Assembly (NCBI GenBank): GCA_016463225.1
Contig: JAEMRT010000010.1
Coordinates: 33,043-83,409, forward strand
DNA length: 50,367 bases
Origin: Sphingopyxis sp.
GTDB taxonomy: Bacteria; Pseudomonadota; Alphaproteobacteria; Sphingomonadales; Sphingomonadaceae
Reading direction: 5' to 3'
The notes beneath the pieces were generated by a model. The model was not told the DNA's origin, did no database searches, and saw only the letters and a program-made list of their open reading frames with translations. Positions 7,852-16,445 of the stretch are shown here, piece after piece. Each line of letters begins with the position of its first letter. Within the stretch, counting starts at the first letter, position 1. A program made the translations under genes and the position numbers.

Positions 7852-8631
7852 ATGAAGATCGCCATCCATGCCCAGCTCGACTATCGGTTCGACCGGCCGA
7901 CCGACGTCCTCCTGCAGCTCGAAGCGGCGGCCATCCCGGAGCAGATAATCGATGACGCCCATATTGACCTGTCCGAGACCGAGCATTTTGCGCGCGTTTC
8001 GGCGCACGATCTGATTGGGGAAAGAATCTGGGTACGCGTCGGCAGCGAATTGCGCGTCGATTACCAGGCGACCGTCTCGATCAACCGGATCCTCAACGAT
8101 TGCCAGGCATTGCCTGCCGTCCCGCCCCACCAGTTGCCGGGCGAGACGGTGCAGTATTTGATGCCGTCGCGCTATTGTCCCTCTGACCAGTTCCAGTCCT
8201 TCGTCCGCGCCGAATTCGATGCGCTGGAAGGCGGCCGGAAGGTGATCGCGATGCGCGACTGGGTGCATAGCCATCTCAGCTATGTGCCCGGCGTCAGCAC
8301 ATCGGACACGACGGCTGCCGATACCTTCATTCGACGGCAGGGTATCTGCCGGGATTATGCGCACGTCCTCATCACTCTCGTGCGCGCCGCAGGCATTCCG
8401 GCGCGCATAGCGAGCGTCTACGCGCTTGGCGTCGAACCGCAGGATTTTCACGCCGTGGCTGAGGTGTTCCTCGGCGGCGAATGGCATCTGGTCGACGCGA
8501 CGGGCATGGCACGCGAAGCTGCGATGGCCAAGATAGGGATCGGCCGCGACGCGGCCGACATTGCCTTCCTTACCGCTTATGGCAGCGCTGTGCTCAACAG
8601 CCAGTCTGTCCAAGTCCAAGCCGTGCCCTGA
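7852..8631 (+). CDS. transglutaminase-like cysteine protease family protein
   Basis: A 259-residue protein. The C-terminal half is a transglutaminase-like core: RRQGICRDYAHVLITLVRAA contains the nucleophile C166, QDFHAVAEVFLGG the histidine H200 and WHLVDATG the aspartate D215. The N-terminal part (MKIAIHAQLDYRFDRPTDVL) matches the beta-rich domain that precedes this core in bacterial members. No signal peptide is seen, so it is probably cytoplasmic. Family members are peptidases or amide-modifying enzymes with mostly unknown substrates. It is divergent from the UbiB-like gene. Confidence 0.85.
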   Translation: MKIAIHAQLDYRFDRPTDVLLQLEAAAIPEQIIDDAHIDLSETEHFARVSAHDLIGERIWVRVGSELRVDYQATVSINRILNDCQALPAVPPHQLPGETVQYLMPSRYCPSDQFQSFVRAEFDALEGGRKVIAMRDWVHSHLSYVPGVSTSDTTAADTFIRRQGICRDYAHVLITLVRAAGIPARIASVYALGVEPQDFHAVAEVFLGGEWHLVDATGMAREAAMAKIGIGRDAADIAFLTAYGSAVLNSQSVQVQAVP

Positions 8632-8831
8632 CAGTGCGAGGGGATGCGATCCCTGCCCCGATACCGGCTTTGCACAGTGCCTTCATGCATCGTTTAAGCG
8701 ACACGTGCAGACTGCCCAACGGTGGCAAGACCCTTGAACCATTGCCCCTCTCTGGATCAATCACGGCTTGAAACCCGCATCTCGTTGGACGAAACTATCC
8801 TGCCCCTCCCAGCAGAAAAGGAAGAGGTTCC

Positions 8832-9077
8832 ATGCAATGGTCGGGCCTCCAGCGCAGTAAGACGACGCAGCTGCCGGAAGAACGCGTGGGAGTGTTCCAG
8901 TCAGGCCGACAGATCGGCTCGGTCCCGGCGAACTTCGATCCACGAACCACCCCCTCGAAATCGGTTCTTTATGTTCTGCGCGACGGCGAGTTCGCCAGAG
9001 GCGCTGAAGGGTGGATTGCAACTGCCTCGCTAGGCCCTGGCGACCTGGAAGCGATCGCCGGGTTCAAGTGGCTCTAG
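8832..9077 (+). CDS. small hypothetical protein
   Basis: An 81-residue protein preceded by a purine-rich ribosome binding site (AAGGAAGAGG). It has no membrane segment and no cysteines; the middle (KSVLYVLRDGEFARGAEGW) could form a small beta domain. No family is recognised. It stands alone between the transglutaminase gene and another small gene, both on the same strand. Coding support comes from the ribosome binding site and codon bias only. Confidence 0.5.
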   Translation: MQWSGLQRSKTTQLPEERVGVFQSGRQIGSVPANFDPRTTPSKSVLYVLRDGEFARGAEGWIATASLGPGDLEAIAGFKWL

Positions 9078-9301
9078 AACGTGGTTCAGTTCAATTGGAC
9101 GGCAGGTCGAGCTCAGAGGTCGAGGCGATAGGCAGGCATAGTTCGTCGTTCGATCGGATCGTGCCGGCTAAGGATAGGGGAGCGCAAACGGCATAGCCAT
9201 GCGCAACCGGAAGGCACATTTCCGAAAAGCTTGGCTGTGGCCCCGCGTTGCCCCTAACAGGACGCGCTTTCGAGGCCATCCTTAAGGCGTTATACTGGCG
9301 T

Positions 9302-9565
9302 ATGGCTCAAGAAGAACTCGATGCATTGGCCTCGGTCGTCCAAAGCCTGAAGAGCGATCTCATTCGGCTGCAGGGCGCGTTCGCCCGCGATGCCTTACTG
9401 TCGGGTCGCCATAGTCCCGCGAGCCTTGGCGACCTTATCGAGGAATGCGGCCGGCTCGTGCCGGGCTATGAAGGCTCCTGTACGCAAGGATTTGCCGAGG
9501 CAATCCGAAAGTGCGGCGCAGATGGGCCGCCTTTCACGGTAATTTCCGGGGGCAAGGACGGCTAA
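9302..9565 (+). CDS. small hypothetical protein
   Basis: An 87-residue protein. The first half is helical (QEELDALASVVQSLKSDLIR), the second has two cysteines and LIEECGRLVPGYEG. No family is recognised. The ATG at 9302 gives a plausible start, though its ribosome binding site is weak; a TTG at 9248 would add 18 residues. It converges on the thioredoxin-reductase-like gene, with 22 bases between the two stops. Confidence 0.45.
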   Translation: MAQEELDALASVVQSLKSDLIRLQGAFARDALLSGRHSPASLGDLIEECGRLVPGYEGSCTQGFAEAIRKCGADGPPFTVISGGKDG

Positions 9566-9587
9566 GAGCCGCCCGGTGTGCGAAGCG

Positions 9588-10547
9588 TTACCGCCGAAGC
9601 GGTGAGGCTTGCGCCAAATCATTCCGGATGGTTGTTGCCGCGACACCGCCTTCCCCCATAGCGTGGCTGATCTGGTCGAGCCCAAGCACGACGTCGCCGG
9701 CCGCATAGAGCCCCGGCACGCTGGTCCGTTGGTGGCTGTCCACCACTAAGCATCCATCACCCGAAGCTTCGGCGCCGAGATCGACCGCCAATTGCGAGTG
9801 GATCGTCGAGCCCAGCGCGGGGTAAAGGGTCGCAAAGCGGTGATGTCCTCCGGGCAGCGCGATCTCTAGTCCATCCTCGCCCAGCAGGAAGGCCGTGCAT
9901 GGCCCCTCGAGAAGATTGATCCCGGCCGCGCGCAGGCCCGTCTCCTCATCCGCCGACAGGGCATGCCTGCCATCTGGCGCGATCAACGTAACGTCGCTCG
10001 TGTAACTGCGCAGGAATATCGATTCCTTGTACCCGTGCGCTCCCGTACCGAGCACCGCGACACGCTGGTCGGTCACCTCATAACCATCGCAGATCGGGCA
10101 GTAGCGCAAAAGCCCACGAGACAGCGCTTGGCCATGCGTCACCTCGTCCATATCGGGCCGGTGGTTCGACACGCCCGTGGCGAGCAGGACGGAGCGTGCT
10201 GCGAAGCGATGCGGCCCGCCGCGAGCCAGGAAGACATCTCCGTCCTTGTCCAATTTTTCGATCCGGACCTGCGAATAGACGGCGCCATGGAGCAGGGCCT
10301 GTTCGCGCATCCGCGACAGCAGCTCCGCGCCCGCGATCCCCTTGGGGAAGCCGGCATGATTGCGCGTCCTGGGAATGAGCGCGGCGCGGCTGTCGCCTGC
10401 GTCGGCGACGGTGACCGCGAGATGAAAGCGTGCCAGGTAGATCGCGGCCGTAAGCCCCGCCGGGCCTCCGCCGATGACCAGACAGTCGAGCGGCTGTGCT
10501 CCCGAAACGCCCGCCGCACGGACACGATCAGAGTTTGGGCGGTTCAT
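9588..10547 (-). CDS. thioredoxin-reductase-like FAD oxidoreductase
   Basis: A 319-residue protein. DCLVIGGGPAGLTAAIYLAR is the FAD-binding Rossmann motif, VAVLGTGAHGYKESIFLRSY the NAD(P)H-binding region, and PGLYAAGDVVLGLDQISHAM the second flavin motif. RYCPICDGYE provides a CxxC pair at the place of the redox-active cysteines of thioredoxin reductase (usually CATCDG). The length fits the family. It may reduce a thioredoxin-like partner or another disulfide with NADPH; no thioredoxin gene is visible here. The ATG at 10547 lies inside the end of the upstream DUF1971 gene, a 20-base overlap implying translational coupling. Confidence 0.85.
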   Translation of the reverse strand: MNRPNSDRVRAAGVSGAQPLDCLVIGGGPAGLTAAIYLARFHLAVTVADAGDSRAALIPRTRNHAGFPKGIAGAELLSRMREQALLHGAVYSQVRIEKLDKDGDVFLARGGPHRFAARSVLLATGVSNHRPDMDEVTHGQALSRGLLRYCPICDGYEVTDQRVAVLGTGAHGYKESIFLRSYTSDVTLIAPDGRHALSADEETGLRAAGINLLEGPCTAFLLGEDGLEIALPGGHHRFATLYPALGSTIHSQLAVDLGAEASGDGCLVVDSHQRTSVPGLYAAGDVVLGLDQISHAMGEGGVAATTIRNDLAQASPLRR

Positions 10548-10797
10548 GGTAAAAGTCGACCTGCATGCGGACATTGCCGAGCGGTGTAACGAAGTGGGGC
10601 TGGTCGGGTTTCACGACCCCGACAACCTCCTGGGTGAGAAGGATCTGACTGTGCGGCTCCACATAGGTGAGGTTCAGGGAGCCTTCCAGGACGCGGATGA
10701 CGCCCCAGACCCCCACCTTGGTGCGATGATTGCCGCGCAGCCTAGCCGGTATCGTATTCTGGTCGAACACAGGCGTGGAGCGAAAGGGTTCGGGCAT
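10528..10797 (-). CDS. DUF1971 (YeaR/TehB-like cupin) protein
   Basis: An 89-residue single-domain protein. TPVFDQNTIPARLRGNHRTK, GVWGVIRVLEGSLNLTYVEP and QPHFVTPLGNVRMQVDFYHE are the hallmarks of DUF1971, found in E. coli YeaR, a nitrate/nitric-oxide-inducible protein, and at the end of some tellurite resistance proteins. It is a small beta-barrel that may bind a ligand or metal; its biochemical role is unknown. Its last 20 bases overlap the start of the thioredoxin-reductase-like gene, so the two are almost certainly one operon with a redox-related task. Confidence 0.85.
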   Translation of the reverse strand: MPEPFRSTPVFDQNTIPARLRGNHRTKVGVWGVIRVLEGSLNLTYVEPHSQILLTQEVVGVVKPDQPHFVTPLGNVRMQVDFYHEPPKL

Positions 10798-10885
10798 TCT
10801 CTTGTCCGCTTGCAGGTTTCGGTGCGCCCCCGTTGGTCCTGTGGCGCACCGGACGAAGCGTGGTGCACAGGAAGCCTAACGCACG

Positions 10886-10913
10886 GCGCTTGTCCATGCG
10901 AGAGGACAAGCGC
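10886..10913 (-). terminator. hairpin terminator candidate
   Basis: GCGCTTGTCC (10886-10895) and GGACAAGCGC (10904-10913) form a perfect 10-bp stem with an 8-base loop, 13 bases beyond the stop of the small gene at 10927-11157. There is no long T run after it, so it may be a factor-assisted or imperfect intrinsic terminator. It also separates that gene from the DUF1971 operon. Confidence 0.6.
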
Positions 10914-10926
10914 CTGGACGAGCCGC

Positions 10927-11157
10927 CTATGCCGCAGCTTCCTCGGCAAGGGGCATCCCGTACCACTGGCCGGCGACCGTGCGCAGGAACAGCATAGGAC
11001 GGCCGCCATCGATCTGCTGGAAGCGATAGCGATCGTGATCGCCCTGGGACTTCACCCACGCGCGTGCCCATTCGGTCGCCTTGTACTCGCTGTCGAATTC
11101 ATCGCTTTGCGCGACAGGCTTGCTGTGGTCGTTGTCGCGAAACAGCTGATAACGCAT
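10927..11157 (-). CDS. small hypothetical protein
   Basis: A 76-residue protein with a clear ribosome binding site (AGGAGA) before the ATG at 11157. It is rich in aromatic and charged residues (MRYQLFRDNDHSKPV, KATEWARAWVKSQGDHDRY, GQWYGMPLAEEAAA), without cysteines or membrane segments. No family is recognised. It lies downstream of the usg operon on the same strand and is followed by a strong hairpin. Confidence 0.6.
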   Translation of the reverse strand: MRYQLFRDNDHSKPVAQSDEFDSEYKATEWARAWVKSQGDHDRYRFQQIDGGRPMLFLRTVAGQWYGMPLAEEAAA

Positions 11158-11202
11158 GAAATGTCTCCTTTGGTCGGTTACTGAATGGAGCTGGCCACGC
11201 CA

Positions 11203-11601
11203 TCAGGGTCGACCGGAAGTTCGTCCTTTACCGGCATCCTGACGCTGCGCAGCCTCGTTAAGCGCGCGGATCACCCGGTCGAGCATGGCGGCATTGCTGG
11301 CCGCCTTGGGCAGTTCGCGGACCGCAAATCGATGCAGGCGATCGAGATCCTTGCGGGGCACCACGATTTCGATGGATTTTTGCCCGAGATGCTCGGGAGC
11401 GACGCCCTGCGCGGCCCGACCGGACGCAAGAAAATGATCGAGGAAGCGCTTGCGATCTGCGAAGGTCCAGCCCAGCGCCTTCAGATCCTCGGGACCAACC
11501 GTCAGCAACGCAATCGCGAACTCCATGATATCGTCGAAGGGCAAGGTGAGGCGGGCACCCTTGCCCCGGCCTTTGAGCCTATGGATCAGCGCCTGTTTCA
11601 T
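11203..11601 (-). CDS. hypothetical protein, third gene of the usg operon
   Basis: A 132-residue basic, probably helical protein (MKQALIHRLKGRGKGARLTL, then DIMEFAIALLTVGPEDLKAL). The ATG at 11601 overlaps the TGA of usg as ATGA, which fixes the start and argues for coupled translation; a longer frame from 11634 is less likely. PEDLKALGWTFADRKRFLDH hints at a compact helical domain, and the C-terminus is disordered and basic. No family is recognised. Confidence 0.65.
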   Translation of the reverse strand: MKQALIHRLKGRGKGARLTLPFDDIMEFAIALLTVGPEDLKALGWTFADRKRFLDHFLASGRAAQGVAPEHLGQKSIEIVVPRKDLDRLHRFAVRELPKAASNAAMLDRVIRALNEAAQRQDAGKGRTSGRP

Positions 11602-11867
11602 CGTATCGAGAGTATCCCGTCGACCGCGCTCCATTCGGTTGGACGGATCATCTGCTCATGGGCGATCCGCACGGAATGCAGGGCGGCGGTGATCTCGTGC
11701 CGCCAATGGTCCAGGAAGTCGAACAACACTGGAAAATCGGGCGCGAGATCATATTCCTGCCAGACAAAGAGCTGCAGGAGCGACGGCGCGTCAGGGCGGT
11801 AATAGTGTATTTCCGCCGTAGTCATGCCGTAGCCCTGCAGCTGCGCCAGAAAACCGCGGTCACTCAT
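11598..11867 (-). CDS. usg: usg-family protein
   Basis: An 89-residue protein. LAQLQGYGMTTAEIHYYRPD, LLQLFVWQEYDLAPDFPVL and IRPTEWSAVDGILSI match the alphaproteobacterial usg family, once annotated as a possible phosphoribosylanthranilate isomerase subunit on weak grounds; its real function is unknown. Both ends overlap neighbours by four bases (ATGA): its start overlaps the stop of the gene at 11864-12100, and its stop overlaps the start of the gene at 11203-11601. The three therefore form a tight operon, divergent from groESL. Confidence 0.85.
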   Translation of the reverse strand: MSDRGFLAQLQGYGMTTAEIHYYRPDAPSLLQLFVWQEYDLAPDFPVLFDFLDHWRHEITAALHSVRIAHEQMIRPTEWSAVDGILSIR

Positions 11868-12100
11868 TGTAAGCGGGTTTGACCGGAATCCCCCTCGTCC
11901 AGCGTGCGCATGGCCGCGAGCACTTCGTCGATCGGCACGGCGCGTTTGGCGCCGCGCGGCTTGCGCAGCGCTGGCTTGTCGCGCACGGCCGATCTGTCCG
12001 ATGCCCACGACGCCAGGATGGCGCGTTTGACCTCGGGCTCCAGATCCGGATGGTGCGCGACGTCGAAGGGATGAAGAAAACGGGAAAATGGTTGCGACAT
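11864..12100 (-). CDS. hypothetical protein, first gene of the usg operon
   Basis: A 78-residue protein. The ATG at 12100 has a strong AGGAGG site before it. The N-terminal half, FLHPFDVAHHPDLEPEVKRA, followed by ILASWASDRSAV, looks like a short helical region; a proline- and arginine-rich stretch and VPIDEVLAAMRTLDEGD follow. Proteins of this shape occur next to usg in alphaproteobacteria, but no function is known. Its TGA overlaps the usg start (ATGA). The promoter must lie in the 270-base gap shared with groES. Confidence 0.7.
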   Translation of the reverse strand: MSQPFSRFLHPFDVAHHPDLEPEVKRAILASWASDRSAVRDKPALRKPRGAKRAVPIDEVLAAMRTLDEGDSGQTRLQ

Positions 12101-12229
12101 AGTCAGCCTCCTTTCCTGTCGCTCCTGTCTTTCGTGGCGGACATCCTCATCCGCACCCACCAGATTTTGGTACGATGCGGAGTCGCGTCAAGACGTTTTT
12201 TCATCTCCAAGCCATTGAGATCGACGGGA

Positions 12230-12256
12230 TTGGCACTGCGTTCCATCGAGTGCCAA
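12230..12256 (+). promoter_or_regulatory. CIRCE operator (HrcA binding site)
   Basis: TTGGCACTG (12230-12238), nine bases, then GAGTGCCAA (12248-12256) form the inverted repeat of a CIRCE element (consensus TTAGCACTC-N9-GAGTGCTAA). One arm position departs from perfect symmetry, and both arms carry the compensating G/C change typical of GC-rich hosts. It lies 116 bases before the groES ATG and predicts repression by HrcA, released on heat shock. The divergent usg operon might be affected too. Confidence 0.88.
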
Positions 12257-12371
12257 AAAATTTTCAGGAAGGTCTTGAAGGGGCAAATTGAGCTTCTTAG
12301 TTCCCGGGAACCTGTCGTTCGGATGAACAGCAGGGATCATCATTCTTGTTTTGCAACCGGAGGCTTTGCCC

Positions 12372-14361
<1,990 letters not shown>

Positions 14362-14370
14362 TCCTCCACC

Positions 14371-14397
14371 GACAGGGCCGGCGCGGCCGGCCCTGTC
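14371..14397 (+). terminator. terminator hairpin after groEL
   Basis: GACAGGGCCGGC (14371-14382) and GCCGGCCCTGTC (14386-14397) form a perfect 12-bp stem with a 3-base loop, starting 10 bases after the groEL stop. No clear T run follows, but the stem is very stable. It probably ends the groESL transcript and isolates the mannose operon, which starts 100 bases further on. Confidence 0.75.
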
Positions 14398-14497
14398 ACC
14401 TCATCATCATTCAGCATAGCGAGAGGGATTTCCGGGCTTTCTGACAGGATTGCGCGCGGCCTCCTCGTGCGTGCTGCCCAGGCAAAGTGGCTCGGAT

Positions 14498-15574
14498 ATG
14501 CGCTCGATTATTCCTGTTATCCTGTCCGGCGGGTCCGGTACGCGCCTCTGGCCGATTTCGACCGCGGCCAGCCCCAAGCAATTCATCGCGCTCGCCGGCG
14601 AGGAGAGCCTGCTCCAGCAGACGGTCCGGCGGGCCCGCGCCGCGGGCCTTGTCCAGGCGCCGATCCTCATCGCCAATCGCGGTCACGACGCGCTGCTCGG
14701 CGAGCAATTGCGCTCCATCGACTGCACGCCCGCCCGGCTCATCTTCGAGCCCGTCGGTCGCAATACGGCGCCTGCTATCGCGATGGCGGCGCTCGAGGCG
14801 CCCAGTCCGGACGCGCTGCTCCTTGTCATGCCCAGCGATCATGTTATCGCCGATGTGCCAGCCTTCGCCGCCGCCATAGAACGCGCGGCACCGCAGGCGA
14901 CCGCCGGATGGCTCGTCACCTTCGGCATCACGCCGGACCATCCCGAGACGGGCTATGGCTACATCCGCTGCGGCGAAGCGATCTGCCAAGGCGTTCATCA
15001 GGTCGATCGCTTCGTCGAGAAGCCCGATAGCGACCGCGCTGCCCGGATGATCGCTGAAGGCGGTCACTGCTGGAACGCCGGCATATTCCTCCTGCGCGCC
15101 GATGCCTTCCTCGAGGCCATGCGCCTGCATGCCCCGGCAATGCTGACTGCTGTCGAGGCCGCGCTGGCGTCGGCAACGCGGGAAGGCCATCGCATCGATC
15201 CCGACGCTGACGCCTTTGCCGCCATTCCCGCGGACTCGATTGACTATGCGGTTCTGGAAAAAGCCGCGCGTGTCGCCGTCGTGCCGGCGGCGATGGGATG
15301 GTCGGATCTGGGCAGCTGGGATGCGCTTCATGCGATTGGCAGCCGCGACGAAGCCGACAATCTCTCGGAGGGCGAGGTAAAGGCGCTCGACAGCCGAAAC
15401 TGCCTGTTCAAGAGCACCGGGCCACGCATCGCCGCGATCGGCGTTTCCGATCTCATCGTCGTAGCCACCGGCGACACCGTGCTGATCGCGCCGCGCGGGC
15501 GCTCGCAGGACGTTCGGCGCCTTGCCGGACAGGAGAGCCCTTCCGCCACCCGCGAGGCCGCCACGGCATCCTGA
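14498..15574 (+). CDS. manC: mannose-1-phosphate guanylyltransferase
   Basis: A 358-residue protein. IIPVILSGGSGTRLWPIST is the nucleotidyltransferase signature (GGxGTRLWP), SPKQFIAL and FVEKPD bind mannose-1-phosphate, and SIDYAVLEKA plus GWSDLGSWDAL complete the catalytic domain. It makes GDP-mannose from mannose-1-phosphate and GTP. The length shows that only the pyrophosphorylase domain is present, without the C-terminal isomerase domain of bifunctional ManC/AlgA; the isomerase is the separate next gene. The ATG at 14498 places the signature at the N-terminus. First gene of a five-gene mannose operon. Confidence 0.92.
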   Translation: MRSIIPVILSGGSGTRLWPISTAASPKQFIALAGEESLLQQTVRRARAAGLVQAPILIANRGHDALLGEQLRSIDCTPARLIFEPVGRNTAPAIAMAALEAPSPDALLLVMPSDHVIADVPAFAAAIERAAPQATAGWLVTFGITPDHPETGYGYIRCGEAICQGVHQVDRFVEKPDSDRAARMIAEGGHCWNAGIFLLRADAFLEAMRLHAPAMLTAVEAALASATREGHRIDPDADAFAAIPADSIDYAVLEKAARVAVVPAAMGWSDLGSWDALHAIGSRDEADNLSEGEVKALDSRNCLFKSTGPRIAAIGVSDLIVVATGDTVLIAPRGRSQDVRRLAGQESPSATREAATAS

Positions 15575-15608
15575 CCCTCAAACGCATCATCCCTGGGAGA
15601 ACCGACCG

Positions 15609-16445
15609 ATGCTGACAGAAACCTGTCTGGAACGCGAAGAGCCGGCCGACCTCGCCCCCGAGGCTGCGGGCTTGGCGAGAATGCTGACACCGCGCTATGT
15701 CGCCAAGCCCTGGGGCCGGCGCGACGGCCTGCCGGCGCCAGAAGGGGCGCAGCCGCTGGGCGAAATGATCTTCGAAGCGCCGGACGCGGGCCTGACGATC
15801 AAATGGCTGCAGACGAGCGAGCCGCTGTCGGTCCAGGTCCATCCACAAGGGGCCGGCCGCAAGCATGAATGGTGGCATGTCACCGAAGCGCTCCCGGGCG
15901 CCTATCTCGATCTCGGGCTCGAGGCGCCCGCCTCGCGCCAGGCGATCGCCCAAGCGGCCCGCGACGGAACGCTACCCTCGCTGCTTCGGCGAATTCATCC
16001 GCGGGCAGGGGACAGCTTCTACATCAAAGCCGGGACGATCCATGCGCTCGGGCCCGGCCTCACCGTCCTCGAGGTCCAGGAGCACAGCGATGTGACCTAT
16101 CGCCTTTTCGATTATGGGCGGCCGCGCGAGCTTCACCTCGCCCAGGCCCTGTTCGAAGCGCGCACCGAGGTCGAGCCGGTGGAAGCCTTGCCCGGCGCAG
16201 GCGCGCCCTTCGCGCTCTCGCAGTTCGCCCTCAACCCGGGCGGCCAGGTCGTCCTCGTTCCCGAGCGAGCCTGTCTGGCCGTCCTGTCGGGTGAGGGCAC
16301 GATAGCCGGCCGGCCCTTCGCGGCCAACCAATGCTGGCTCACGCACGGACCGGTCGCGCTGCATGCCGACACGCAGGCCCGCCTCGTTCTTGCCGAGCCC
16401 CGCTCCGCTCGGTCCGCACTTGCTGAAGGAGATCTGTTGCCATGA
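15609..16445 (+). CDS. manA: class I mannose-6-phosphate isomerase
   Basis: A 278-residue protein. LSVQVHPQGAGRKHEWWHV carries the zinc-binding HxH/E set, and DSFYIKAGTIHALGPGLTVL followed by EVQEHSDVTYRLFDYGRP is the second half of the cupin metal site. It interconverts fructose-6-phosphate and mannose-6-phosphate. It belongs to the short form of the family, common in alphaproteobacteria and firmicutes. GGGAGA precedes the ATG at 15609. Its TGA overlaps the start of the next gene as ATGA, so translation is coupled. Confidence 0.9.
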   Translation: MLTETCLEREEPADLAPEAAGLARMLTPRYVAKPWGRRDGLPAPEGAQPLGEMIFEAPDAGLTIKWLQTSEPLSVQVHPQGAGRKHEWWHVTEALPGAYLDLGLEAPASRQAIAQAARDGTLPSLLRRIHPRAGDSFYIKAGTIHALGPGLTVLEVQEHSDVTYRLFDYGRPRELHLAQALFEARTEVEPVEALPGAGAPFALSQFALNPGGQVVLVPERACLAVLSGEGTIAGRPFAANQCWLTHGPVALHADTQARLVLAEPRSARSALAEGDLLP

